Source of the DNA: Candidatus Nanoarchaeia archaeon | GTDB taxonomy: Archaea > Nanobdellota > Nanobdellia > Woesearchaeales > WJIZ01 | DNA length: 64,000 nucleotides | Direction: 5' to 3' | Assembly: GCA_028279765.1 (NCBI GenBank) | Contig: JANQND010000030.1 | Span: 1 to 64,000, forward strand | Shown here: piece by piece, positions 9,046 through 17,116 of the stretch | Position numbering within the stretch: position 1 is the stretch's first letter | Layout: the number at the start of each line of letters is the position of its first letter | Notes under the pieces: generated by a model | Database searches by the model: none | What the model was told of the DNA's origin: nothing | What the model saw: the letters and a program-made list of their open reading frames with translations, nothing else | Position numbers and translations under genes: made by a program

Positions 9046-9666
9046 ATGGATGAAAATAAGATCCTGAAATGGATATTTAGCATATTCGCACTCATCTTAA
9101 TTGGCTTGGAATTTGTTGCACTCGGAATGGATAGCCATTACAAATACGACTTCATTTTTCTGATGATTCTTCTCACGGTCTTATATGCAGTGAGAGAGAA
9201 AATTCACCTGCATTGGTCTCATTATCTTGTATTCTCACTGTTTCTTCTGGTGCATGATCTCGGTATGTTTGACCTGTATCGAATGTCTCCGCTGGGAATT
9301 GAGTATGATCATTGGGTGCATATCCTCTTTGGGTTTATAGCCGCTCTTATGATCATGCGATTCTATCAGTATTCTGACATGCCTCATAAGAAAGCCGCAC
9401 CGATTATCGTAATCTTACTCGTGCTTGGCTTCTCTGCTGCTCACGAGCTCTATGAATTTACTGGTGCAATACTTCTTGGTGAGGGCGAGGGAGTACTGTT
9501 CATAGGAGCAGGTGACTTAGACGAATGGGATACGCAAAAAGACATGCTCAATAATCTGATTGGAAGTATTATAGGAGTTGTATTCTATGCAGTACTGGAA
9601 AATACAGGTGCAAAGCCTGAAAAAAAGCAAGCAGCTGCAAGGAAGAAAAAGAAAAAACCGCGGTAA
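9046..9666 (+). CDS. DUF2238/YjdF-like polytopic membrane protein
   Basis: The 206-residue protein has about six membrane helices. It keeps the conserved polar motifs of the DUF2238 (YjdF) family: EYDHWVHILFGF, SAAHELYEFTGA and DTQKDMLNNLIGSIIG. The His/Glu/Asp set inside the membrane could bind a metal, but the function of the family is not known. The C-terminus is a Lys-rich cytoplasmic tail. The start is fixed by a TATA box 28 bases upstream. It stands alone between bud32 and a tiny membrane-peptide gene. Confidence 0.8.
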   Translation: MDENKILKWIFSIFALILIGLEFVALGMDSHYKYDFIFLMILLTVLYAVREKIHLHWSHYLVFSLFLLVHDLGMFDLYRMSPLGIEYDHWVHILFGFIAALMIMRFYQYSDMPHKKAAPIIVILLVLGFSAAHELYEFTGAILLGEGEGVLFIGAGDLDEWDTQKDMLNNLIGSIIGVVFYAVLENTGAKPEKKQAAARKKKKKPR

Positions 9667-9680
9667 AGCATTCAGAAAGT

Positions 9681-9690
9681 TTTATATAAT
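9681..9690 (+). promoter_or_regulatory. TATA box of a small-peptide gene
   Basis: TTTATATAAT is centred about 26 bases before the ATG at 9711. This supports the small open frame as a transcribed gene. Confidence 0.6.
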
Positions 9691-9710
9691 TCTAAAAATA
9701 TAGCTGCAAT

Positions 9711-9839
9711 ATGAATAATGCCCTGCTTATTGTTCTTTCTGTTTCTGGACTTTTGGCACTCTATTGGGTACTCATAGGACAGGCAAAATACAATAAAATG
9801 ATGCGTGATCATGAAGAACCTCCTCATAAAACTCAATGA
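9711..9839 (+). CDS. Small single-pass membrane peptide (42 residues)
   Basis: The peptide begins MNNALLIVLSVSGLLALYWVLIG, one membrane helix, followed by a charged tail ending HEEPPHKTQ. A well-placed TATA box 26 bases upstream and an ATG start support a real leaderless gene. Its 3' end overlaps the next gene in another frame, so the two are probably translated as a coupled pair. No family is recognised. Confidence 0.6.
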   Translation: MNNALLIVLSVSGLLALYWVLIGQAKYNKMMRDHEEPPHKTQ

Positions 9840-10392
9840 TTTGGTTGTAGACATTTCTACAAGCAGCAATGGGTCCAAGCGAAAAGCTGCTGAATTTTTC
9901 TTAGGAAGGATGCTCAACTCTGAAGAGGATGAAAAGTGTAATTCAGGTACATCGCAAGTCGATCCCATTGATTGCCTGCAGGTATTTCTGGAGAGCAAGC
10001 AAGTCTATCTGAGAAGAGAGGCCATCACAAAAAAGTACAATGAGTATTTTGTGGGTAAGGAATTCAGTGGGCTCATAAGTGAGTGCAGGCCGCTGATAAG
10101 TAAGAGGCTACTCAGTAAATTATCAAAAGGATATAATCTCTCGTTTCTTGCAGTGATGGACCAGGAGCAGGCATCGTTTCTTGCAAAAAAGTGCAGTATT
10201 ACCCAAAGGATAATAGCATCAGATTCTGTCTCTCAGGGAATAGAAAATGCAAAAAAATTATTGCCATCGCTGACCTATGTGAGCAATGACAAAAATGAGA
10301 AATCTATAGCAACTGAAGTCAATGTTCCATTCATTGGTGTCAACATTGAGGGTCCAGAGATAAAAACCGTCCCATCTCTCGAGGAACTTTAG
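9811..10392 (+). CDS. Uncharacterised protein, possibly a degenerate HAD-like fold
   Basis: This is a 193-residue protein of unknown function. Its second half reads like the end of a HAD phosphatase: a LSFLAVMD strand, an IIASDSVSQGIENAKKLL stretch, then TYVSNDKNEKSIATEVNVPFIGV and a PSLEEL ending that parallels the genuine HAD gene at 10729. The N-terminal DxD nucleophile motif is absent, so any HAD relation would be to a pseudoenzyme; this is inference. The start is uncertain between GTG 9805 and ATG 9811. It overlaps the upstream membrane-peptide gene, and its stop overlaps the convergent gene end by four bases. Confidence 0.6.
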   Translation: MKNLLIKLNDLVVDISTSSNGSKRKAAEFFLGRMLNSEEDEKCNSGTSQVDPIDCLQVFLESKQVYLRREAITKKYNEYFVGKEFSGLISECRPLISKRLLSKLSKGYNLSFLAVMDQEQASFLAKKCSITQRIIASDSVSQGIENAKKLLPSLTYVSNDKNEKSIATEVNVPFIGVNIEGPEIKTVPSLEEL

Positions 10393-10631
10393 CTTTGCAT
10401 AGCCTCAAGCGCTTTCTGCATCAAAGGAAGCACAGCTTCAGCTTCTTCTTTGAGCAACCTGCCAAGCTTTGCAAAACTATATTCGCCCGTGTTCTGGTTG
10501 CGGTTTTCCCGTGAGATCTGCATCTTTTTCTCTCCGCCATTATAAGAGAATACACCGACGGTTATCTTTGTCGTCTCGAATTCTACTGTTTCTGCGAAAA
10601 TTTTTTCATCTAAACTCTTATCAAAAGCCAT
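10389..10631 (-). CDS. Small PC4/YdbC-like protein, putative nucleic-acid binding
   Basis: The 80-residue protein has a beta-rich first half (TTKITVGVFSYNGGEKKMQISRE) and a final helix (LGRLLKEEAEAVLPLMQKAL). The pattern, including the GEYSFAKLGRLL turn into the helix, is like PC4-type single-stranded DNA-binding proteins (YdbC/DUF4160-like), but the match is by eye only. The ATG at 10631 has an AGGTGA ribosome site five bases upstream. It converges on the preceding gene with overlapping stop codons. Confidence 0.6.
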   Translation of the reverse strand: MAFDKSLDEKIFAETVEFETTKITVGVFSYNGGEKKMQISRENRNQNTGEYSFAKLGRLLKEEAEAVLPLMQKALEAMQS

Positions 10632-10696
10632 TATATCACCTGATGTTGTGAAGAGGGATTGTTTTTTAAGTGTTTTGGAGTAAGAGTTTTACCAAA

Positions 10697-10705
10697 CCTA
10701 TAAAA
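10697..10705 (+). promoter_or_regulatory. TATA box of the HAD phosphatase gene
   Basis: CCTATAAAA is centred 28 bases before the ATG at 10729. Confidence 0.55.
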
Positions 10706-10728
10706 ATAAGCCCGCGATCATCTTCTCC

Positions 10729-11325
10729 ATGCTCAAAGCAATTTTTTTTGATATGGATGGGGTGCTCATCAACTCACAGGATGCCTGGTTTAGCTCTTTC
10801 AATGCGATGCTCAAGGAATTCGAGAATAAGAAAATTTCCCGTGAGGAGTTCGAAAAGCACATTTGGGCGCAGGAGTTTAGGAAAACATACAAGAAGTACT
10901 TCAAAACTTCCCTCGAAAATCTGGAAAAATTCAGAATCGGTAACCAGGAATCTTTTCTTGATAATCTCAAAGAAATGAGCGGTGCGCAGGCAACGCTTCA
11001 AAAGCTCAAAGAGCGCTACAGGCTCGCTGTGGTTTCAAATTCGAAAGTTTCTATTTGCGAATCCATGCTCAAGAAAAATAGTCTATTTGAATATTTTGAC
11101 TTCATCATGGGGCCAGATAAAGTAAATGCAGGAAAACCCGCACCGGATATGATTCTCAAGGCCCTCCAAGAAATGAACCTGAAAAAAGAAGAAGTGGTCT
11201 TTGTTGGCGACACTCAGTGGGACGCAATGGCAGCAAAAGCAGCAGGAATAACCTTCATCGGGTTCGGGATTGATGGGGATAAAAGAGTGGATAGTTTAAT
11301 TGAATTGATAGATGTATGCAAGTAA
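10729..11325 (+). CDS. HAD-superfamily phosphatase (Gph-like)
   Basis: The 198-residue protein has all four HAD motifs: FFDMDGVL with nucleophile Asp at 9 and acid/base Asp at 11, VVSNSK for motif II, the Lys of NAGKPAPDM for motif III, and FVGDTQWDAMAAKAAG for motif IV. A helical cap lies between motifs I and II (about 20-95), placing it with phosphoglycolate phosphatase/beta-phosphoglucomutase-like enzymes. The physiological substrate cannot be read from sequence. It has its own leaderless promoter, upstream of and convergent with the ribosomal operon. Confidence 0.93.
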   Translation: MLKAIFFDMDGVLINSQDAWFSSFNAMLKEFENKKISREEFEKHIWAQEFRKTYKKYFKTSLENLEKFRIGNQESFLDNLKEMSGAQATLQKLKERYRLAVVSNSKVSICESMLKKNSLFEYFDFIMGPDKVNAGKPAPDMILKALQEMNLKKEEVVFVGDTQWDAMAAKAAGITFIGFGIDGDKRVDSLIELIDVCK

Positions 11326-11409
11326 TTTCTGACAAACTAAGAGAAAGCTTTTCAGATATGCATAACTGTAATACAGAAGAGTAAAAAAGAAAAAATAAGA
11401 AATTCTCAG

Positions 11410-12009
11410 CTATCTACTACTGTCAGACTGCCGCTCAACTTCTAATTTTTTAGAAATCGCAAAAGAATTATTGCTGAGGTTATACGCATTGATAATTTCT
11501 TCGGCAAGACACTCTTCAATAGAGCGCTTCTTAGCAAAGGATTTATCATAACTGCCCTGCACCATATTCTTCATCGCAAGATCAAGCCTTCTCTGCGGTG
11601 CGCACTCAACAGCTTTTGGGTATCTGGCGCCACCGTATTCAATCGTGATGATCTCTTCGCGCTGAGCTGAATTTTCAAGAGCCTTAACAAAAACAGTGAT
11701 TGGGTTTTCTTTTGTTCGTTTCTCAATAAGGCCAAGAACGCTCTCCATGATTTTATAAGAATTTCCTGCTTTTCCACTGATGTGACCGGAAGATTTGTGG
11801 TGCTTCTTTCCCTTATGGCCAGGCACCATTAATTTGTTGATTAATCGCTCAACAATGAAGATTTTGCTCTTATGGAACCTGCTGCCAGCATAGCGTGCTC
11901 CGGTCTTGGGAACAATCTTAGGCTCAACTGAAATATAATTGCGCAGGCCAGGGTCCTCTACCTTAATGCCTGAACAATCCCATCGATTAAATGCTAATAT
12001 GTCGCTCAT
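11410..12009 (-). CDS. rpsG: Small-subunit ribosomal protein uS7
   Basis: The 199-residue archaeal S7 carries the family blocks KIFIVERLINKLM, NSYKIMESVLGLIEKRTKENPI, TIEYGGARYPKAVECAPQRRLDLAM and the C-terminal RSIEECLAEEIINAYN region. S7 nucleates assembly of the 30S head and contacts the mRNA exit. It is the last gene of the RNA polymerase operon in this window. The usual next genes, EF-2 and EF-1A, are not present downstream. An AGGAAA ribosome site precedes the ATG, just after the rpsL stop. Confidence 0.97.
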   Translation of the reverse strand: MSDILAFNRWDCSGIKVEDPGLRNYISVEPKIVPKTGARYAGSRFHKSKIFIVERLINKLMVPGHKGKKHHKSSGHISGKAGNSYKIMESVLGLIEKRTKENPITVFVKALENSAQREEIITIEYGGARYPKAVECAPQRRLDLAMKNMVQGSYDKSFAKKRSIEECLAEEIINAYNLSNNSFAISKKLEVERQSDSSR

Positions 12010-12017
12010 TTTCCTGC

Positions 12018-12455
12018 CTATTTCCTTGCCTTATCTACTTTTCCGGCTCGTAGCGCCTGAAGGCTCTGATCATTTACCTTGATAACCTGCCATCGAATAC
12101 CCGGCAAATCTCCCTTAGATTTTCCCATAGGGCCGCCAATGCATTCAATGATGACCTCGTCATGCTCGTCTACCAGTTTCGTTGCGCCATCACCAGGAAG
12201 GAAAGCTGAGACCTGCTTACCGTTCTTAATAAGCTGCACACGAACTGATTTTCTCATTCCTGAGTTTGGCTGTTTTGCCTCTACCTGAAGTTTTTCAAGG
12301 ACAAGCCCTTTAGCTTGTGAAGAGCCCTCTAAGGGGTCGGATTTTACCTTCAGGTTAAGGGTTTTTCGAACATAATACTTGTTTTTCCATAAGGAAACTG
12401 CCCTTCTCTTAGAAAGCTTGTTTCCTGCGTTTAATCCACTTGGTTTTTTTCCCAT
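12018..12455 (-). CDS. rpsL: Small-subunit ribosomal protein uS12
   Basis: The 145-residue protein begins [18 protein letters not shown] and contains the invariant decoding-site loop [20 protein letters not shown] and the block [25 protein letters not shown]. It shapes the decoding centre of the 30S subunit. The ATG at 12455 is preferred to the GTG six bases upstream, which overlaps the GTGA ribosome site. It lies between nusA and rpsG, the standard archaeal order. Confidence 0.97.
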   Translation of the reverse strand: MGKKPSGLNAGNKLSKRRAVSLWKNKYYVRKTLNLKVKSDPLEGSSQAKGLVLEKLQVEAKQPNSGMRKSVRVQLIKNGKQVSAFLPGDGATKLVDEHDEVIIECIGGPMGKSKGDLPGIRWQVIKVNDQSLQALRAGKVDKARK

Positions 12456-12491
12456 TTTCACTTCACAGAGATGCGCATTGCTTTTTAAATC

Positions 12492-12905
12492 TTACTGTAC
12501 CACAATATCTGAAATATCAAAATATCGCTGAACCAGGGCGATCGTTCGCTTCAGATTAGTTTTATCCCTGCCGATAAGCAGGCTTTTTGTTTTAGTATCG
12601 TGACCCTTAATAATGATGACTGAGCCGTCCTGCGATACATCCAGGCGTTTAAGCGGATATACCACATTCCTGACAAACGCAATCGGATCATCATCATGCT
12701 CAATGACCTTCACTTGTTTTTTGAGTGCGCTCTCCACTCTCTTCAGGTTTTGGGCATTTTTCCCGATTGCAAGCCCCATATCTCCTTTATGAACAATGAA
12801 AAGAAGAGTATCCTGCGTTATGCAGTCCTTTACCTTGGCTCCTGTTAATGACTCAAATAAAGAGATAAGCTTTATGGTTGAGGCATCGAAAATTATCCTG
12901 TTCAA
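12492..12905 (-). CDS. nusA: Archaeal NusA-like KH-domain protein
   Basis: The 137-residue protein consists of two KH-type RNA-binding units, with IGKNAQNLKRVESAL and IGRDKTNLKRTI as the GxxG-containing helices. Archaeal NusA lacks the N-terminal polymerase-binding and S1 domains of the bacterial protein, and this length is normal. It probably binds nascent RNA during elongation. The start is a TTG overlapping the end of rpl30e, with a GGTGA ribosome site inside that upstream gene, so the pair is translationally coupled. Confidence 0.95.
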   Translation of the reverse strand: MNRIIFDASTIKLISLFESLTGAKVKDCITQDTLLFIVHKGDMGLAIGKNAQNLKRVESALKKQVKVIEHDDDPIAFVRNVVYPLKRLDVSQDGSVIIIKGHDTKTKSLLIGRDKTNLKRTIALVQRYFDISDIVVQ

Positions 12906-13181
12906 TTACTTTTTCACCTTAGCAATAACAGAAGTAGGGAATTGTTTTTTGCAAATAATAGCAAGGTCTTCATTAGTAAGCGCCAGCTCAGAGACCATAA
13001 CACCACTCAGGGATGCATAATGCATAATATCCTGCTTCATATCTTCAGCTACATTCACTGACAGCCATACCTGGTCTATGTTGTTAGAGCGCAGGTTCTT
13101 GATAATGTTCTTCGAACCAATAATATATCCTGATCCTGTTTTTACGAGTTTCTTTAATTCCTGTACTTGTTCATCTGCCAT
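12906..13181 (-). CDS. rpl30e: L30e-like ribosomal protein
   Basis: This 91-residue L7Ae/L30e-fold protein has KLVKTGSGYIIGSKNIIKNLRSN near residues 10-32 and the ALTNEDLAIICKKQFPTSVIAKVKK ending typical of archaeal L30e. It binds kink-turn RNA in the large subunit. It sits between rpoA2 and nusA as in most archaea. A GTGAT ribosome site precedes the ATG. Confidence 0.94.
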   Translation of the reverse strand: MADEQVQELKKLVKTGSGYIIGSKNIIKNLRSNNIDQVWLSVNVAEDMKQDIMHYASLSGVMVSELALTNEDLAIICKKQFPTSVIAKVKK

Positions 13182-13210
13182 TCAAATCACACTTCTCTCA
13201 ATTCTTCTCT

Positions 13211-14344
13211 TTATTTTTTAATTTTAGTAACCAAACTGGGAAGGCCTGTTCCAATAGGTACCGGCTGGTTTATCATTACGTTTTCCACTACAGAATCAAG
13301 CGGGTCAACCTCTCCGATCAATGCTGAATTGATAATATGCTTGAGTGGAGTCTCGAATGATGCTTTTGCAAGCACGGATGATTTCTGTGAAACAATACCG
13401 TACCGGGTAATTCCCTTCACGATTCCGCTGTTACACATCGTGTCCGCAACGAGCATGATGTGCCGGATATCAACATTCAGTCCCTGATTTTCGATTACGC
13501 CGAAAACCTCATTAATAATAGATTGTCGTGCAGCTTCAATCCCGAAAAGGTCAGCGATTTCATAAATGTTATTCGTTACCGTGCGTGATGCATCAACAAC
13601 ATCAAGCTTAAGTACGTCTTTGAGGTTTGATCCTGCAGTGATAATGAGGTATTCATTATCACGCTTGACCGGAAGCACCTGGGTAACTCCCTTGATTCCC
13701 TTTAGATGGACTGGTTTTAGCTTTTCTTTTATTTTATAGAGGTCATTGAGGTTTGCATCCTTTGACTTGCTTTTGATAACAAAGGAATCGTCCTGCTGTT
13801 TGAGATTATAGCCCTTTGTATATTTCTTGAGAGCATTAGCAACAATTGTATTCGTGATGCCTGCATCCTTCATGATCTGTTTATCCAGCATGATTTCAAC
13901 GGATAAGTCCACAATATTAATCTGAAACTCAGAAGTGATGTCGTCAAGAGTAGTCTCCTTGATAGACAGTGCAAGTTTCTTAATATCTGTTCCCTGCGAG
14001 TGCGGCTTTTTGAGATAGATTTCCATACTTGGTGTCTTGAGTTCTTTCCTTCCATCAAGAATCTCAATAATACGTGGAAGGCCCACTGTAACATTCATCT
14101 CTGCAACACCTGCAAAATGAAAGGTATTCAGGGTCATCTGCGTACCCGGCTCACCAATGGATTCTGCAGAAATATTGCCTATACATTCGCCAGGGTCTGC
14201 CTTAGACTCATTGTACTCTTTTACTACTTGTTCACAAATCTGCTTAATCTTCGTCTGGCTCGCTTTAGCAGGCATGAATTGCTTAAGGTCAGTGAGGATT
14301 TTTTGAGGAAGCTTGCCCTCATATTCTTTGAAAATATCAGCCAT
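13211..14344 (-). CDS. rpoA2: RNA polymerase subunit A'' (Rpo1C)
   Basis: The 377-residue C-terminal part of the largest subunit starts [10 protein letters not shown]. It contains the trigger-loop region [30 protein letters not shown]-type block (read here as [11 protein letters not shown] followed by NTFHFAG) and the conserved cleft/clamp end [30 protein letters not shown]. In archaea this half is a separate protein. The ATG at 14344 is preferred to the GTG at 14356 because that GTG is part of the AGGTGA ribosome site. Confidence 0.97.
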   Translation of the reverse strand: MADIFKEYEGKLPQKILTDLKQFMPAKASQTKIKQICEQVVKEYNESKADPGECIGNISAESIGEPGTQMTLNTFHFAGVAEMNVTVGLPRIIEILDGRKELKTPSMEIYLKKPHSQGTDIKKLALSIKETTLDDITSEFQINIVDLSVEIMLDKQIMKDAGITNTIVANALKKYTKGYNLKQQDDSFVIKSKSKDANLNDLYKIKEKLKPVHLKGIKGVTQVLPVKRDNEYLIITAGSNLKDVLKLDVVDASRTVTNNIYEIADLFGIEAARQSIINEVFGVIENQGLNVDIRHIMLVADTMCNSGIVKGITRYGIVSQKSSVLAKASFETPLKHIINSALIGEVDPLDSVVENVMINQPVPIGTGLPSLVTKIKK

Positions 14345-14401
14345 CGTGTTTTTCACCTGTTGTGTTCATCAATTATTGTGTATAGTGTTTATCGAATTGC
14401 C

Positions 14402-17062
14402 CTACATCATTGACTTAATGATTCTCTTCACGTTAATCGTTCCTTTTTCGGACTTAGAAACGTCAATACCATCCTCGCCGTACTGGAACTGAACAATTTT
14501 TCCGGAGGCATCACGAACCGTATAGTCATACTCAACCTTCAGGTCCTGCATTGCGTTTGCAAGCCTGCGGTAGAGGTAACCGGATTTAGGTGTTCGAAGA
14601 GCAGTGTCCATCAGTGAATCCCTTCCGGTCATCGCACCGAAGAAAAATTCTGAAGGGGTAAGGCCGTTTTTGAATCCGTGCGAAATAAATCCCTTCGCAG
14701 AAGGAGTCAAGTCGCCGCGCTTAAAGCAGGACAATGTCCTCTGATAGAAGCCCTTCTCAATTCGCTTTCCGCGCAGTGCCTGCTGACCTACGCATGCAGC
14801 CATCTGGGCTAAGTTAATCAGGTTTCCGCGCGCGCCGGACACTGCCATAATCATGGTGTGGCTATTCTTATTAGCATACTCTGCAACAAGCTCTCCTGCG
14901 CGGTTTCTAGACTTATTCAGAAGCTCAAGAATCTTCAGCTCCAGGGTCTCTGCCTGTGTCTTGCCAGGGAATGTCTCCAGCTTATTTTCTCTGAATTGTG
15001 CAATAAGGCCATCGACATCACGCTCTGCAGTGTCAAGCACGTCCTGGATTTTTTCCTTTGCCTCGGAAGGCAGGTCAGTGTCCGAGATAGCAGTAGAGAA
15101 GCCGTATCGGAGTAAAACCTCTATTCCCAGCCTAAAGATATTTCCAATAAGCTTCACGGCAAATTCTTTACCGTATTTTTTGTGGATGTTTCGAAGGAGA
15201 AGACCGGATCCTTCACCAAGGTTATTCTTATCCATGACTCCCTCAATAAGCTTTCCGTTTGTGATGACAACATCATCACTTCCTTTTTCGTTCTTTGACT
15301 TGGAGTGGCCGGTAAAATTGAAATCTTCCGGAAGAAGTGCAGAGAATACTTCTCTTCCTGAAATACGCTCTTTTCGGGAGAGCTTGGAAAAGTCTGTAAT
15401 GCCTGCTGAATAGAGCAAATCAAAAGCCTCTTCCCTGCTGAATTCAAGTTTACTGGTAAGAATATAGTTTCCGGAAATTGCATCCTGAATACATCCAATA
15501 ACAGACAAGCCATATCGTGGAGAAATAAGCTGGGTCTGCACTTCCATCAATATCTCTGCCTCAGTTCTTGCCTCCTCAGTCTGAGGAATATGCAGGTTCA
15601 TTTCGTCCCCATCGAAATCCGCATTATACGGATGGCAAACCGCAGGGTTTAATCGAAGTGTCCTTCCCGGAAGAACTTTGAGCCGATGGCACATCATGGA
15701 CATTCGGTGCAAAGATGGCTGGCGATTAAAGATTGCAATATCACCATCGAGGAGATGCCGCTCAACAGTGTAGCCGGGCTGAATCTCTTCTAAAGATGCC
15801 TCTTTAGTCTCGTCGGTAATTTTTTTCTTTTTGCCGTCAGGCCTGATAATATAGTTTGCTCCGGGATATTTATCCGGCCCGTTCTCAACAAACTTCTTAA
15901 GATACGTAATGTTCCATTCATTGACCCGCTCAGGAACAGAAAGTTTCATGGCAATAATCTTTGGTACGCCCACTTCGTTGAGGCTGATCATAGGGTCAGG
16001 AGAAATAACCGTTCGTGCAGAAAAATTCGTACGCTTTCCTGCAAGGTTATGCCTGATTCTTCCTTCCTTGCTCTTAATTCTCTCCGTAATGGTCTTGAGC
16101 GGCTGGCCTGAACGGTGCCGTGCCGGAGGAAGCTGAGCAACAGCATTATCGAAGAACGTAGTAATGTGATACTGCAGCAGGTCCCACAAGTCCTCTATAA
16201 TGATTTCCGGTGCACCTGCATTAATATTCTCAAACAATCTCTGATTAATACGAACAATATCACCCAGTTTATGTGTAAGGTCGTCCTCTGATCTCTCGCC
16301 GGATTCAAGCGTGATAGATGGTCGCATGGTCACTGGCGGAATAGACATCACCGTAAGAACCATCCACTCTGGCCTGATAAACTTAGGGTTCATACCAAAG
16401 AGGAAGACATCCTCATCAGGGATTTTTTCAAGTCGGACTCGCACTTCAATAGGATTGATTCGCTTCTCATTCTCAAGGAAAGTCGTTGGTTTCTCTAGCG
16501 AAATTTTGTACTGTTTTGCCTTACAGTGAGGGCATTTATTGACCGTCTTCATGCTGCTGATGATTTTACTCACATGAGCTCGCCGTGCTTCAACACCGGC
16601 TTCTTTTTCAATAGCATCAAGTTCAGCCCTTGCCTTATTGATCTTGTTTTCAGGGATAAGAACGCGGCCACAGGAGCGGCAAGTGGACATAAGAAGATTC
16701 TGAACAAGATTTACAAATTTAATATGAATTACCGGCCTTGCAAGCTCGATATATCCAAAGTGGCCCGGGCATTCTTTTAGTTTTGATCCGCAAGTCTTAC
16801 ACTTCAGCCCAGGATCAATAACACCAAGACGAATGTCCATTAATCCACCATCAACAGGGTATCCTTCCTTATCATAGAGCTCAGGAGTGACTACCTTTGC
16901 TGCCGACATCTTCTTGATCATTTTCGGTGAAAAGATCGAAAACTGGATGCTGCCAATTCTCTTGCTCACCGCAGGTTCAGGCTCACTGATTCTGCCTGAA
17001 TCATCTTCCGAAGGTACCACTTCAGCTTCAACCGGTTCTTGAACATGTTCTTCTTCTGCCAT
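14402..17062 (-). CDS. rpoA1: RNA polymerase subunit A' (Rpo1N)
   Basis: The 886-residue N-terminal part of the largest subunit has the zinc motifs CKTCGSKLKECPGHFG and CRSCGRVL, the switch/rudder region GKRTNFSARTVISPDP, the catalytic NADFDGDEMN triad of Asp residues that bind the active-site magnesium ions, and the bridge-helix region SFFGAMTGRDSLMDTALRTPKSGYLYRRL-type block. Length and order are standard for archaea. An acidic 30-residue N-terminal extension rich in Glu and Pro precedes the first conserved segment and is unusual. Confidence 0.98.
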   Translation of the reverse strand: MAEEEHVQEPVEAEVVPSEDDSGRISEPEPAVSKRIGSIQFSIFSPKMIKKMSAAKVVTPELYDKEGYPVDGGLMDIRLGVIDPGLKCKTCGSKLKECPGHFGYIELARPVIHIKFVNLVQNLLMSTCRSCGRVLIPENKINKARAELDAIEKEAGVEARRAHVSKIISSMKTVNKCPHCKAKQYKISLEKPTTFLENEKRINPIEVRVRLEKIPDEDVFLFGMNPKFIRPEWMVLTVMSIPPVTMRPSITLESGERSEDDLTHKLGDIVRINQRLFENINAGAPEIIIEDLWDLLQYHITTFFDNAVAQLPPARHRSGQPLKTITERIKSKEGRIRHNLAGKRTNFSARTVISPDPMISLNEVGVPKIIAMKLSVPERVNEWNITYLKKFVENGPDKYPGANYIIRPDGKKKKITDETKEASLEEIQPGYTVERHLLDGDIAIFNRQPSLHRMSMMCHRLKVLPGRTLRLNPAVCHPYNADFDGDEMNLHIPQTEEARTEAEILMEVQTQLISPRYGLSVIGCIQDAISGNYILTSKLEFSREEAFDLLYSAGITDFSKLSRKERISGREVFSALLPEDFNFTGHSKSKNEKGSDDVVITNGKLIEGVMDKNNLGEGSGLLLRNIHKKYGKEFAVKLIGNIFRLGIEVLLRYGFSTAISDTDLPSEAKEKIQDVLDTAERDVDGLIAQFRENKLETFPGKTQAETLELKILELLNKSRNRAGELVAEYANKNSHTMIMAVSGARGNLINLAQMAACVGQQALRGKRIEKGFYQRTLSCFKRGDLTPSAKGFISHGFKNGLTPSEFFFGAMTGRDSLMDTALRTPKSGYLYRRLANAMQDLKVEYDYTVRDASGKIVQFQYGEDGIDVSKSEKGTINVKRIIKSMM

Positions 17063-17116
17063 TTTTTTTCTTGTTGTACTCCCTTATTAATTATATAATT
17101 ATAATTCCTTCTTCAA

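Noticed and set aside
14853-15413. 186-residue plus-strand frame inside rpoA1
   Set aside because: Antisense to a highly conserved polymerase subunit; Ser/Phe-rich composition is a mirror of Lys/Glu-rich coding sequence.
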